DNA from: JAHBVL01 sp963712055
Lineage (GTDB): Bacteria > Chloroflexota > Chloroflexia > Thermomicrobiales > UBA6265
Direction: 5' to 3'
Assembly: GCA_963712055.1 (NCBI GenBank)
Contig: CAVQGN010000002.1
Location: 204,209 to 268,208, forward strand
DNA length: 64,000 nt
Below the pieces are notes generated by a model. The model saw nothing but the letters and a program-made list of their open reading frames with translations, searched no databases and was not told the origin of the DNA. Position numbers and translations under genes: made by a program. Positions 1-9,478 of the stretch are shown piece by piece. Position 1 is the stretch's first letter. The number at the start of each line of letters is the position of its first letter.

Positions 1-1293
1 CAATCGAGCCGGAAAGACCCCATCGACGGTTTCCACGACTGCAACGATCAAACCCGCTGGCGCTCCCAGCGGCACCGCCATCGCCGAACCGAGCGTAGCT
101 GAGATGAGTGACACCCCAGCCCCGACCATGGCCATCGGAAACGTCACGTAGACCAGCGGCGACACCAGCAAATTCGCCGGAACTGTCGCGACTGGAACAA
201 CACCGAATGCTCCGACCAGGATCGGAATAGTGGCAAGGTGTGCAACCACCGCGACAATGAAAAACGACGTTGCGACGGATCTGGTATTTGCCCACGATGA
301 TCGTGAAAAAACGAGGACAAGCGCAATCGTAGATACGAGTGAGAGACGGAATGCCAGACTGTCGGCGTCCGTCGGTCGCAAAGCGATTTGCAGCGACCCA
401 CTCAGGAACGCGATCGTCAGTAGATCGGGTATGCGCCCAAATCGCAACGCCAGAATGACCATCGTCGCCATCAGCGCCGCACGCAGCGCCGACGGACTGA
501 ATTCGACCAGCCAAGCATACGACCAGATCATCGCACCGACCGCGCCGATCCACCGAAGACGGGTGCGGCTCCCTGGTCCGACCGTCACTATTGTCGCCAG
601 TAGAACGAGGATCGCAAAGTTCGACCCCGACACTGCGGTAAGATGGGAAGTTCCAGTACCGACAAACGCAGAGGCGGCCTCCCACGACAACGCCGAATCG
701 TCACCCGTCACGAATCCCGTCAGCAGGGCGCCCGCGTCCCCGGGCGCACCGGTTTGGAACGACCGCTCAATGCGCGTCTGAATCCAGACTCGCGCTCGAT
801 CGAACCCGGCTGGCCCAGCGAGGATGGTCATCTCGTCCGTTTCAGCCAGATTCAGGCAACCTTGGGCGTGGGCCACCCTTGCAGCCTGTTGATCATCGTC
901 GCCGACGAGCGAGAAGGTGGCGGGAAACTGGACCGTACCGCCGAGAGTCACCTCCGGCGCGGCCGGCGCGTCGACACAAATCAGCAACGATCCACCTGAT
1001 AGCGATTCCGTTTTCAGAACGAATCGCTGCCGATCGAACGCGGGATTCGGACTGGTGATGACGGAACCCGAGACGATCCCCACGCCAGGCTGAAATGCGC
1101 GCCCAGGTTCGACCGCCACCTGCTCAACTCTCCACGCCCCAAGGAGGCAGATCATTGGCAGGAGAACCAGCGCAAAACGATTCTCGCGAGTGACGACTGC
1201 CAATAGCAGCGAGGCAGAGAAACATGCGATCGCAGCCGCAGGGCCGAACAACCCCCCAGCTAGGAATGCCATGCCAACAAGCAGGCCGATCAT
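1..1293 (-). CDS. comEC: ComEC/Rec2 competence protein, C-terminal part beyond window
   Basis: DNA-uptake channel of natural transformation, an inner-membrane protein that moves single-stranded DNA into the cytoplasm. About 431 N-terminal codons are visible, running off the left edge. Reading the minus strand from ATG at 1293 gives a hydrophobic N-terminus (MIGLLVGMAFLAGG), a soluble OB-like region, then the hallmark HLTAVSGSNFAIL near residue 215, the start of the conserved Competence membrane domain, followed by several hydrophobic segments. The ATG overlaps the comEA stop (ATGA), so the two are translationally coupled in the usual comEA-comEC order. Whether a C-terminal metallo-lactamase-like domain exists cannot be seen. 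Confidence 0.9.
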   Translation of the reverse strand, partial: MIGLLVGMAFLAGGLFGPAAAIACFSASLLLAVVTRENRFALVLLPMICLLGAWRVEQVAVEPGRAFQPGVGIVSGSVITSPNPAFDRQRFVLKTESLSGGSLLICVDAPAAPEVTLGGTVQFPATFSLVGDDDQQAARVAHAQGCLNLAETDEMTILAGPAGFDRARVWIQTRIERSFQTGAPGDAGALLTGFVTGDDSALSWEAASAFVGTGTSHLTAVSGSNFAILVLLATIVTVGPGSRTRLRWIGAVGAMIWSYAWLVEFSPSALRAALMATMVILALRFGRIPDLLTIAFLSGSLQIALRPTDADSLAFRLSLVSTIALVLVFSRSSWANTRSVATSFFIVAVVAHLATIPILVGAFGVVPVATVPANLLVSPLVYVTFPMAMVGAGVSLISATLGSAMAVPLGAPAGLIVAVVETVDGVFPARL

Positions 1294-1886
1294 TGATCAC
1301 CAGACAGAAACTGCGTCAACTCCTCAACCATCGCCGCCGAAACACCATCGATCGCCACAACATCGTCGAGTGTTACGAAGGGGCCGTTTTCCGAGCGGGC
1401 TTCGATGATCCTTCCTGCCAGCACTGGTCCGATTCCAGGCAATTCTTCGAGTTCCGCTCCAGAAGCGCCATTCAGAAAACGCACGACGTCTTCGCTTTTC
1501 GGCGGATCACGGGGAGCGGCGAGTGCAGGTGGTTCTTCGACATGAGCGACTGCTGCGGGGATGAACACCTGATCCGCATCAGAAAGCCGGGCAGCGAGAT
1601 TGATCTGAGCGATGTCAGCGTCGACACTCGCGCCGCCTGCGGCGTCCACGGCGTCCGTGACCCTAGCCGTTGCAGGCAACGTATAGACGCCTGGTCGCTG
1701 AACGGCGCCGGACACCTCCACCACAATTTCCTGATCATTGAACGGGTCGACTATGACGATTTCCGGAGCGCGGAGGTCATCGACCACCCGCCACAAAAAG
1801 ATCGCCATGACGATACCGGCGATCAGCCCGATCACGATCGTGGAGTTGCGCCGGAGAAGGTCGACCACCACCGCATCCTTTTTCAC
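1290..1886 (-). CDS. comEA: ComEA, helix-hairpin-helix DNA receptor
   Basis: Membrane-anchored double-stranded DNA receptor for competence, acting outside the membrane and handing DNA to ComEC. 198 residues: a single membrane anchor at about 13-35 (IVIGLIAGIVMAIFLW), an SLBB domain at about 53-110 (VEVSGAVQRPGVYTLP), a linker, and two helix-hairpin-helix units at about 137-194 (LEELPGIGPVLAGRIIEAR, then DDVVAIDGVSAAMVEEL). The length and domain order match Gram-positive ComEA. The start is GTG at 1886; no strong ribosome site is visible. A possible -10 (TACAAT, minus strand 1909-1904) would leave a very short leader. First gene of the comEA-comEC operon, divergent from mfd. Confidence 0.93.
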   Translation of the reverse strand: MKKDAVVVDLLRRNSTIVIGLIAGIVMAIFLWRVVDDLRAPEIVIVDPFNDQEIVVEVSGAVQRPGVYTLPATARVTDAVDAAGGASVDADIAQINLAARLSDADQVFIPAAVAHVEEPPALAAPRDPPKSEDVVRFLNGASGAELEELPGIGPVLAGRIIEARSENGPFVTLDDVVAIDGVSAAMVEELTQFLSGDQ

Positions 1887-1947
1887 AACACTTCGTGCCG
1901 CAGATTGTATCTAATCCCGGCCGAACCGTTCAGGCTGCGTCTCTGAA

Positions 1948-1956
1948 TGGTAGAAT
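1948..1956 (+). promoter_or_regulatory. Extended -10 element upstream of mfd
   Basis: TGG followed by TAGAAT, an extended -10 hexamer about 80 bases before the mfd start. No convincing -35 is seen. The same ATGGTAGAAT string precedes gyrA, which supports its being a housekeeping promoter. Confidence 0.4.
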
Positions 1957-2035
1957 GTCAGGTCGCCGGTAGCCGAACCCTCAGGTCGCCAGACTGCCGG
2001 CCGACGTTCGACAGGCGGTAAATCTCGGGAGATTC

Positions 2036-5000
2036 TTGACCCTCAAGCAGCTGAGTCCAGTCCTCGATCACGATCCAGACATCCGTCGAATGCTCGACGC
2101 GGTGCGTCTTGGGCTGTCCATCGAACTGCTCGACCTGCCGCATGAAGCGAAAGCCGCCGTCATTGCGACGATCGCGGCTTCAGCGAAACGCCCGATCCTC
2201 GTCGTCTCCGGTCGTCAAGATCGAAGCGAGGAGCTCTCCCAGAGCGTTGCCGAATTTCTCGGACCTGAAATCAGCACACGGATCTGGCCCGGCCCAGAGG
2301 CCCTGCCGTACGATCAGATGCCGATCGATACCGACAGTGCTGCGGAACGGTCCGCGTTGCTGGCCCTTCTCAGTCGACCTGATCCTTCCGATCTCGTGCT
2401 TTTCGCTTCGGCGGCGGGTACCGGTCAGATCGTCACCCCAAAGAGCGATTTACCCGAACGGATCCGCATCCTCCACGCTAGCGATCAAGTTGCGATCAGC
2501 GAGATCGTTTCCTGGTGTCAATCGGTTGGATACGAACTCGTGCCTCTGGTCCATCGACCAGGCCAGATCGCCCGCCGCGGAGGCATTGTCGATCTCTTTC
2601 CGCCCGGTTCAGCCTTCCCCTATCGCATCGATTTCTTCGGGGACGAGGTCGACACGATCAAACGCTTCGACGCTCAGAATCAGCGGTCGTTGGAAGCGGT
2701 TGATCATCTCGAACTGCTGCCAACGATCGACTTGCCAGTCTGGAATCTGAGCGCGGCTGCCGAGATGATGCGCGCACTCGATATCAGTACGCTCCGCCCG
2801 GAGGTCGCCACACTTTGGCAGAGAACGCTCGACCGCGCCGGAGCCGGGATCATTCCAGATTCGCTGGAACTGTTCGCGCCGTACCTGGTCGACAAACCTG
2901 CCACCCTGATAGACCATCTCCCGGCTAGTGCGCTGATCATTGTCGATGACGCCAGCGCCATCGAATCGTCCTCGCGGCAACGGAAAGCCCACGGATCGGA
3001 AGCCCGCACTGCCGCTGAGCGCAGTGGTGAGTTGCCGGTTGGGCTACTCGATCCCCTCCAATCCTCGAAACCGATCCATCGCCGAACCGGAACACGACAG
3101 GCCATAACCTTCGGTTCGTCCGAAAAGTGGCAGGTCGACAGATCGATCGAGTTTCGGGGCTTCTCGACGGCGTCAGTGTTTGCTGGACGTCTCGAAGACT
3201 TCACAAGGTCGGTTGCGAAGCTCAGCGCCGACGGATGGTCGATCATGATCGCAACCGATCAACATGAACGAATAACCGATTTGCTCGAAAGTGCCTCCGT
3301 TTTTCCCCGCCGCCAGACCAAAACAACCACGTCGAACGCCACACTCGTCCCTGGCACCGTCGACGTGCTGCAATCTGATCTCGATGGTGGTTGGAGCAAT
3401 CCTGAACTCAAACTGATGCTGCTCACCGATCTTGAGATTTTTGGGTTCAGGAAACGGCTACGTCGTAGCCACCGACGTCACGGATCCCAGACCGGTCTCG
3501 ATATCGATTCACTCAATCCCGAAGATTATGTCGTCCACGTCGACCACGGTATCGCCCGGTTCACCGGTTTGACCCGCATCACGCTGGCCGACGTTGAACG
3601 GGAATACCTGGAGCTCCTTTTCGACAAAGGGGACAAGCTCTTCGTCCCGGTCGATCAGAGTCACCGGGTGGTCCGCTACTCGTCCGGTACGGTCGACCCG
3701 GCCCTCAGTAAACTGGGATCAGGCGAGTGGATCCGGACCAAACGGCGGGTTCGGCACGCCGTCCGGGAAATGGCGTTCGAACTCGTCAATCTCTACGCAA
3801 CCCGGGAAACTGTCGGTGGGCATGCGTTTCCTTCCAGCACGTCATGGGATGTCGAACTCGCGGATTCCTTTCCGTACACAGAAACCATCGACCAGATGCA
3901 GTCGATTATCGATGTCGAAGCAGACATGGAAAAACCTCTGCCGATGGATCGCCTAATCTGCGGCGATGTCGGGTTCGGCAAGACTGAAGTCGCTATCAGG
4001 GCGGCGTTCAAGGCCGTCAACGCAGGGAAACAGGTCGCCGTTCTTGTGCCGACAACCGTCCTGGCGCTTCAGCATCTGAGCACGTTCCAGCACCGGTTGG
4101 CCGCGTTTCCGGTTTCGATCGAAATGCTGTCTCGACTCCGTTCGCCGGCCGAACAGCGAGCAACGGTTGAGCGCCTCCGCGAAGGAACTGTCGATATCGT
4201 CATTGGCACCCATCGGCTGGTTCAGAAAGACGTGAAATTCCAAGACCTCGGGCTGGTTGTTATCGACGAAGAACAGCGTTTCGGCGTCCGTCAGAAAGAG
4301 TTCCTGAAAAACCTGCGCCAGGAAGTTGACGTCATCACCATGAGCGCAACCCCGATTCCCCGCACGTTGCACGCGTCGCTGGTCGGCATCCGCGATATCT
4401 CAACCATCAATACCGCTCCGCAGGAACGGATGCCGGTACGCACCTTTGTGACCGCCAAGAACGACGAACTCCTGCGGGAGGTCATTCTGCGAGAGATCGA
4501 CCGCGGCGGCCAGGTATTCTTCGTCCACAACCGAGTTTCGTCAATCGAGCGAGTGGCCGCGAAACTCGAAGATCTCGTTCCCGAGGCGACCTTTGGCATC
4601 GGTCATGGGCAGATGAGCGAAGAGGTTCTCGAGCACATCATGGTCGATTTTATTGACCGGAAGTTCGACGTGCTCGTTTGCACAACCATCATCGAATCAG
4701 GGGTTGATATCCAGAACGCCAACACGATCATCATCGACAACGCCGACACGCTCGGTTTGACGCAGCTCTACCAGCTACGTGGTCGGGTTGGCCGGGGCGT
4801 GCATCGTGCCTACGCGTATCTTCTCCACTCCCCCGGCAAGGTTCTTTCTGGCGATGCGGAAGCGCGCCTGGATGCGATCCGGGAGGCGACTGAACTCGGA
4901 TCAGGGATGAAGCTCGCGATCCGAGACATGGAGATCCGGGGCGCCGGCAATATCCTCGGCGCGGAACAAAGTGGACACATTGCCGATGTCGGTTACGAAC

Positions 5001-5542
5001 TCTATGTTCGCCTTCTTTCGCAGGCCGTCGAAGAACTCAAACTCGGTGAACCGATCCAGGAGCAGCGGCCGGTGCTGCTCGATCTCCCGCTGACCGCATT
5101 GATTCCGCCTGACTACATCGTAGACGTCGAACTTCGACTGGCCACCTATCGTCGCGTCGCGTCGGTCACGTCGGAGCACCAGTTGCGTCAGCTGCTCAGC
5201 GAATTGATCGACCGTTTCGGTCCGATTCCGGACGAAGTCGAACGCTTGATGGCACTGATCGAGCTCCGGATCAGTTGTGAGCGGCTCGGAATCGAAAGTG
5301 TGGTTGAACGAGAACGCGAGATCGTCATTCGTCCCGTCGACACATCAAAGTTCAATCAGCGAGAAATCGACAATCGTTTCGGCCATGCGGTCCGACTGAC
5401 CCCGCAGACAATCAGGATCCGCTTGACCGATCTCGACGAATCATGGTCGAGTGCGGTGAGTTGGTTCATCGACACGATCGAAGAGCATCAGGCGGTCAGT
5501 CACATACCGGATCTGCCCGCGCTGGCGAGCAGCGTCAGCTGA
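2036..5542 (+). CDS. mfd: Transcription-repair coupling factor Mfd
   Basis: ATP-dependent translocase that removes RNA polymerase stalled at DNA lesions and recruits UvrA. 1168 residues, the normal family length. Visible parts: a UvrB-homology N-terminal region (GGIVDLFPPGSAFPYRIDFF near residues 180-200), the RNA-polymerase interaction domain (DYVVHVDHGIARFTGL near 500), the superfamily 2 motor with Walker A GDVGFGKTE near 642-650 and DEEQRFG near 743, the TRG region (LYQLRGRVGRG) and a C-terminal domain. The start is TTG at 2036 with GGGAG five bases upstream; it is not the commonest codon but is the best supported start. It converges on mutS2 with two bases between the stops. Confidence 0.96.
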   Translation: MTLKQLSPVLDHDPDIRRMLDAVRLGLSIELLDLPHEAKAAVIATIAASAKRPILVVSGRQDRSEELSQSVAEFLGPEISTRIWPGPEALPYDQMPIDTDSAAERSALLALLSRPDPSDLVLFASAAGTGQIVTPKSDLPERIRILHASDQVAISEIVSWCQSVGYELVPLVHRPGQIARRGGIVDLFPPGSAFPYRIDFFGDEVDTIKRFDAQNQRSLEAVDHLELLPTIDLPVWNLSAAAEMMRALDISTLRPEVATLWQRTLDRAGAGIIPDSLELFAPYLVDKPATLIDHLPASALIIVDDASAIESSSRQRKAHGSEARTAAERSGELPVGLLDPLQSSKPIHRRTGTRQAITFGSSEKWQVDRSIEFRGFSTASVFAGRLEDFTRSVAKLSADGWSIMIATDQHERITDLLESASVFPRRQTKTTTSNATLVPGTVDVLQSDLDGGWSNPELKLMLLTDLEIFGFRKRLRRSHRRHGSQTGLDIDSLNPEDYVVHVDHGIARFTGLTRITLADVEREYLELLFDKGDKLFVPVDQSHRVVRYSSGTVDPALSKLGSGEWIRTKRRVRHAVREMAFELVNLYATRETVGGHAFPSSTSWDVELADSFPYTETIDQMQSIIDVEADMEKPLPMDRLICGDVGFGKTEVAIRAAFKAVNAGKQVAVLVPTTVLALQHLSTFQHRLAAFPVSIEMLSRLRSPAEQRATVERLREGTVDIVIGTHRLVQKDVKFQDLGLVVIDEEQRFGVRQKEFLKNLRQEVDVITMSATPIPRTLHASLVGIRDISTINTAPQERMPVRTFVTAKNDELLREVILREIDRGGQVFFVHNRVSSIERVAAKLEDLVPEATFGIGHGQMSEEVLEHIMVDFIDRKFDVLVCTTIIESGVDIQNANTIIIDNADTLGLTQLYQLRGRVGRGVHRAYAYLLHSPGKVLSGDAEARLDAIREATELGSGMKLAIRDMEIRGAGNILGAEQSGHIADVGYELYVRLLSQAVEELKLGEPIQEQRPVLLDLPLTALIPPDYIVDVELRLATYRRVASVTSEHQLRQLLSELIDRFGPIPDEVERLMALIELRISCERLGIESVVEREREIVIRPVDTSKFNQREIDNRFGHAVRLTPQTIRIRLTDLDESWSSAVSWFIDTIEEHQAVSHIPDLPALASSVS

Positions 5543-5544
5543 GA

Positions 5545-7944
5545 TCAACTGCTCAGATAAACGATCGTCACGCCGTCTCCTCCCTCATTGGTCTTGCCGA
5601 ATTCGGACTTTTCGACCACCGGCGACTTCCTGAGATACTCCCCGACCGCCCGTCGTAACACTCCGCCGCCTTTGCCATGAATGATGCGCACAAAGGGTAG
5701 CGAGGCCATCGCGGCGGCGTTGAGATACTGATCGAGTTCGTCGTGAATCTCTTCATAGCGAAAACCACGAAGGTCGAGTTCCATTGGCACCTGAACCGGA
5801 GCAGTCTTGAACCGTGGACGACTGCTCTCCTGCGGCGTGGCAGCACCGAGGCGGACCAAATCAGACACTGGGCGAGTGATCCGTAGTTGCCCCATCTGCA
5901 CGTCGGCGTCGTCGAGACCGAGGTGGGTGAGTACCCCTTCCTGATCGAGCGAACGGATCCGGACTCGATCACCGACCACTAGTTCCTCGCGCCGCCGAAC
6001 CACGCCTCGCTTTTTGGCGAGCTCCTGGACCGCGGAAACCGATTCCGCCGCCTGCCCGAGCAGGTCTGGCATCGGTACCTCCCGTTTGAGCACGTTTCCA
6101 TCAGACCGCAACTGGCGGTCAGTCTGGCGAGCGAGGCGGCGGGTTTCCGACATCAGCGCTTCCGCTTCAATCAGCGCTGCGTCATAGGCCATCCGGCGTT
6201 CGAGCTCGGCCTCGGCAAGGGATTCTTCAGCAGCTCGCTTCAGTTTTTCGATCTCCTCCTTTTCCTGATTGACGCGGTCCATTTCCCGTTCGACTGCGCG
6301 GCGCCGTTCCTGAATGTCCTGTAGCAATCGGTCTGAACGCAGCTCTTCGGGATCGAGATAGGACTGCGCGCGCTCAAGGACTGGCTGTGGCAACCCGAGA
6401 CTGCCGGCGATGGTGAGCGCGTTCGATTGCCCCGGTACTCCGATCAGCAATCTATAGGTCGGCGAGAGCGTCTGGACGTCGAACTCGACACTGGCGTTCT
6501 CGACCGAAGCGGTTTCGAACGCGAAGGCTTTCACGTCCGAATAGTGCGTTGTGGCCAGCAACAGCGGACCGGTCGCGAGGAACTCGGTCACCACTGCGCG
6601 CGCGATTGCGCTTCCTTCCTGAGGGTCTGTGCCCGATCCGATCTCGTCGATCAAGACAAGGCTTTCCGGCCCCGCCTGGGCCAGAATCTGGATGACATTC
6701 GTCATATGACCGGAAAAGGTCGAGAGGCTCTGGGCGATCGACTGCTCATCTCCGATATCGACGTAGATGCCATCAAATACGCTAGTTTGCGACTGGTCGT
6801 CTGCGGTGATAAAGAGACCAGACTGAGCCATGGCCGCCAGTAAACCCACGGTCTTCAGGGTTACCGTCTTGCCACCGGTGTTGGGACCAGTGATCAAGAG
6901 TGCGCGAAAGTCGAAACCGACCTCGATATCGATCGCAACGGTCGTTTTCGGATCCATCAGGGGATGCTTGGCCCGGATCAGTTTGATCCGGGTGTCGCGG
7001 ACGTGGTCACCGTTTGGTGTCGTCACCCGTCTCAACTGCGGTCGACTCGCCCGGAGCGAAAAGCTGTACTTGGCTTTGGCCAGAAGGAGATCGATCTCAG
7101 CCAAGGTCGCCAGTGCGACATGGATGTCCTCAGCCTCCGCACCGAGATTCTGGCTCAAAGCGAGGAGGATCCGGTCGATCTCATGTTGCTCGGCCGATCG
7201 CGCTTCTCGCCAGCGATTATTGAGATCAACGATCTCCATCGGTTCCATGAACAAAGTCTGTCCACTCGCTGACGTGTCATGAACCACACCCGGCACCTTG
7301 GCTCGCGAATCAGACCGCACTGGTACGACATAGCGCCCGTCCCTGGTGGTGACGATCGAATCCTGCAACGCCCCACCGTAACGATCACCGGAGATGATCC
7401 GATTGAGCCGCTCCATCAGGCGATTGTGGGAGAGCCTGATCTCCCTGCGAATCCGGGCAAGTTCCTCAGACGCAGAATCGAGCACTTCGCCATCGGGGCC
7501 GATGGCATGATTGATCGCGGTTTCGAGATGCGGCAGATCAACTAGTCCGGTCGCGAGTTCATCGAAGTGTGGGAGAGCGATCTCTCCGCCTCTCGCTCGA
7601 TGAATCGCACGTGAAATCAAGGCCGAAACGTGCAGGGTCGCACTGGCGCGCGTAAGTTCGTCGGCCTGCAGGCGAGAACCCTTGGCGGCCCGGTCGACAA
7701 TATCGGTCAGATCGTGAGCCCCGCCTACCGAAATATCGGGAAAGCGGCTGACAATCTCGACGGCTTCCGCGGTGCGTTCAAGTTCTCGCTCAACCTTCCA
7801 ATCGACGTTCGAAGGCCGCAATTCGGCGGCAAGAGCCAACGTCGGTTCGAACTGACAGTGACCGGCGAGTCGCTCGAGAACCTGAAAGAATTCGAGTTTG
7901 TGGAGAGCCGCATCGCTGGCGGCAATCAACTGGGACGTCGTCAT
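5545..7944 (-). CDS. mutS2: Endonuclease MutS2
   Basis: MutS-family ATPase with a nuclease domain. In bacteria it is linked to suppression of recombination and, in Bacillus, to rescue of collided ribosomes. 799 residues from ATG at 7944, chosen because GGAG lies six bases upstream and MTTSQLIAASDAALHKLEF is the usual N-terminus; the frame stays open 21 codons further upstream without supporting signal. Visible: core and lever region, Walker A TGPNTGGKT near residue 352, Walker B VLIDEIGSGTDP, a long Glu/Arg-rich coiled coil, and a C-terminal Smr domain with DLRG and HGKGGGVLR. There is no mutL or mutS nearby. Divergent from lexA. Confidence 0.95.
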   Translation of the reverse strand: MTTSQLIAASDAALHKLEFFQVLERLAGHCQFEPTLALAAELRPSNVDWKVERELERTAEAVEIVSRFPDISVGGAHDLTDIVDRAAKGSRLQADELTRASATLHVSALISRAIHRARGGEIALPHFDELATGLVDLPHLETAINHAIGPDGEVLDSASEELARIRREIRLSHNRLMERLNRIISGDRYGGALQDSIVTTRDGRYVVPVRSDSRAKVPGVVHDTSASGQTLFMEPMEIVDLNNRWREARSAEQHEIDRILLALSQNLGAEAEDIHVALATLAEIDLLLAKAKYSFSLRASRPQLRRVTTPNGDHVRDTRIKLIRAKHPLMDPKTTVAIDIEVGFDFRALLITGPNTGGKTVTLKTVGLLAAMAQSGLFITADDQSQTSVFDGIYVDIGDEQSIAQSLSTFSGHMTNVIQILAQAGPESLVLIDEIGSGTDPQEGSAIARAVVTEFLATGPLLLATTHYSDVKAFAFETASVENASVEFDVQTLSPTYRLLIGVPGQSNALTIAGSLGLPQPVLERAQSYLDPEELRSDRLLQDIQERRRAVEREMDRVNQEKEEIEKLKRAAEESLAEAELERRMAYDAALIEAEALMSETRRLARQTDRQLRSDGNVLKREVPMPDLLGQAAESVSAVQELAKKRGVVRRREELVVGDRVRIRSLDQEGVLTHLGLDDADVQMGQLRITRPVSDLVRLGAATPQESSRPRFKTAPVQVPMELDLRGFRYEEIHDELDQYLNAAAMASLPFVRIIHGKGGGVLRRAVGEYLRKSPVVEKSEFGKTNEGGDGVTIVYLSS

Positions 7945-8011
7945 GAAACACTCCGAAATCAGCGCCCGCTTGGTGTCGTTGAGAAAGCGGTGTGACACAA
8001 TGACCACGGGT

Positions 8012-8041
8012 TTGACACGAACACTTGTTCGCTATTATACT
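8012..8041 (+). promoter_or_regulatory. lexA promoter with embedded SOS (LexA) box
   Basis: -35 TTGACA (8012-8017) and -10 TATACT (8036-8041), spacer 18 (or TTATAC with spacer 17). The spacer holds a perfect inverted repeat, CGAACACTTGTTCG at 8018-8031 (5-4-5), which matches the CGAAC-N4-GTTCG operator of Gram-positive LexA. A repressor bound there would cover the space between the hexamers, so lexA should be autoregulated. Confidence 0.85.
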
Positions 8042-8096
8042 CGCGAGTGCGACAACGGTTCGCCCCGCAAATGAGCATCAGCATTGGAGGCCGGCG

Positions 8097-8735
8097 ATGA
8101 AAGAGCTGTCTCGCCGACAACGCGCAATCATCGATTACATCGAGCATTTCCTGGATGACAACGACTATCCGCCCACCATCCGGGATATCCAGCACGACCT
8201 GCAAATATCCTCGACCAGTGTGGTCGATTACAACCTCAAGGTGCTGGAAGCGAACAATCTCATTCGGCGCAACCGGAATATCTCCCGCGGTATCGAACTC
8301 GTAAATCGTGGTCCGGGGCGACGAAACGTGGTTTCGATTCCCGTGATCGGCCAGATCGCAGCCGGACTTCCCATTCCTGTGCCTGATGATCTCCAGGAGA
8401 GTCCTGCATCCGAAACGATCGAACTCAGCACTGATCTTCTACCCGATTCCGGGCGCAGTCTTTTCGCGCTCCGGGTCAAAGGTCATTCGATGGTCGATTC
8501 ACTCATCAACGATGGTGACGTGGTTCTCCTGCGTCAGCAGGAAACGTGCGAAAACGGTGATACCGTTGCCGTTTGGCTCCGGGACGAAAAAGAAACCACC
8601 CTGAAAAAACTCTACCGCGAGAATGGAAGAATTCGTCTCCAGCCCGCCAATGTCACGATGGAGCCGATCTATACCGCTCCGGAAAACGTCGAAATCCAGG
8701 GAAAACTCGTCACGGTCCTGCGCTCATACAACTAA
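8097..8735 (+). CDS. lexA: LexA SOS repressor
   Basis: Transcriptional repressor of the DNA-damage response; it self-cleaves when RecA filaments form. 212 residues from ATG at 8097, preceded by TTGGAGG; the frame is open further upstream but runs over the promoter. Visible: N-terminal winged helix (PPTIRDIQHDLQISSTSVVDYN, about 25-46), Ala89-Gly90 cleavage site in IAAGLPIP, catalytic Ser131 in GHSMVDSL and catalytic Lys170 in TTLKKLY. All key residues are present, so it should be functional. The only clear operator in the window is its own; no recA is present here. Confidence 0.96.
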   Translation: MKELSRRQRAIIDYIEHFLDDNDYPPTIRDIQHDLQISSTSVVDYNLKVLEANNLIRRNRNISRGIELVNRGPGRRNVVSIPVIGQIAAGLPIPVPDDLQESPASETIELSTDLLPDSGRSLFALRVKGHSMVDSLINDGDVVLLRQQETCENGDTVAVWLRDEKETTLKKLYRENGRIRLQPANVTMEPIYTAPENVEIQGKLVTVLRSYN

Positions 8736-8776
8736 CCAAGACAACACCGGCTGAAAGGAAAAACGTTCTGCCGAGA

Positions 8777-8785
8777 TGGTATACT
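8777..8785 (+). promoter_or_regulatory. Extended -10 element (TGG-TATACT)
   Basis: TGGTATACT about 50 bases before the DUF4126 gene, in the gap after lexA. The -35 is not obvious. It probably drives the DUF4126-dnaJ-hspR run. Confidence 0.45.
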
Positions 8786-8835
8786 GCGCCGTTCGATGCG
8801 GTCCCTTTGCCCTGCTCCTTCAAGGTTAGCGACGA

Positions 8836-9477
8836 TTGACTAACACGATAACCGGAATCGTGCTGGCTGCGGCTGCTGGCCTCAACGCATACATTCCTCT
8901 GCTCGGTCTCGCTCTTGCTGATCGCGCGCTTTCCAGCCTCACGCTCGAACGCCCCTACGATGTGCTCTCCTCGACCGGAGGGATCGTTGTACTGATGATC
9001 CTTCTGACCGTCGAGATCATTGTCGACAAGATCCCTCGTCTCGATCATATCAATGACTTCGTCAACTCAGCCATCCGGCCTGCGTCTGGAGCCTTGGCTC
9101 TGATGGCGGTCACGAGCGGCACCGGTGAGATCAAAGCGGTTTTCGCGATGTTGCTCGGTCTTTTCATCGCGGGCGCCGTCCATGCCTGGAAAGCGATCTC
9201 GCGGGTGAAGATCACCACCCAGACGAATGGCGTTGGCAATCCGCTGGTGAGTACGGTCGAAGATTTCACTTCCGCTTCGCTGACGCTGTTGGCCGTCACC
9301 CTGCCATGGGTCGGGCTGATATCGATGCCGCTCTTCGGTCTCGGGTTGGCGTGGTTCTACCGGACCGTGCCAAAATCGATGTTCGGACAAGGTGGCGCAA
9401 TACCGACCAGCAGCATGTCGGCGGTTGACGCGACTGCCGTGACAGCGGCCCCCGTTTCCGTGGATCAGGACACCTGA
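8836..9477 (+). CDS. DUF4126 family membrane protein
   Basis: Integral membrane protein of unknown function. 213 residues with hydrophobic segments at the N-terminus (TGIVLAAAAGLNAYIPLLGLALAD), around 50-65 (GGIVVLMILLTVEIIVDKI), 85-115 (a Gly/Ala-rich pair) and 155-180 (LLAVTLPWVGLISMPLFGLGLAWF). The GLNAYIPLLGLAL opening and the VDKIPRLDHIND stretch are typical of DUF4126. The start is TTG at 8836, with only a weak ribosome site. It sits directly before dnaJ with no gap (TGA at 9475-9477, GTG at 9479), so co-expression is likely. Confidence 0.75.
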   Translation: MTNTITGIVLAAAAGLNAYIPLLGLALADRALSSLTLERPYDVLSSTGGIVVLMILLTVEIIVDKIPRLDHINDFVNSAIRPASGALALMAVTSGTGEIKAVFAMLLGLFIAGAVHAWKAISRVKITTQTNGVGNPLVSTVEDFTSASLTLLAVTLPWVGLISMPLFGLGLAWFYRTVPKSMFGQGGAIPTSSMSAVDATAVTAAPVSVDQDT

Positions 9478-9478
9478 C

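Noticed and set aside
8736..8835. HAIR-type inverted repeat for HspR
   Set aside because: No CTTGAGT-N7-ACTCAAG or close variant found in the gap before the DUF4126-dnaJ-hspR run.
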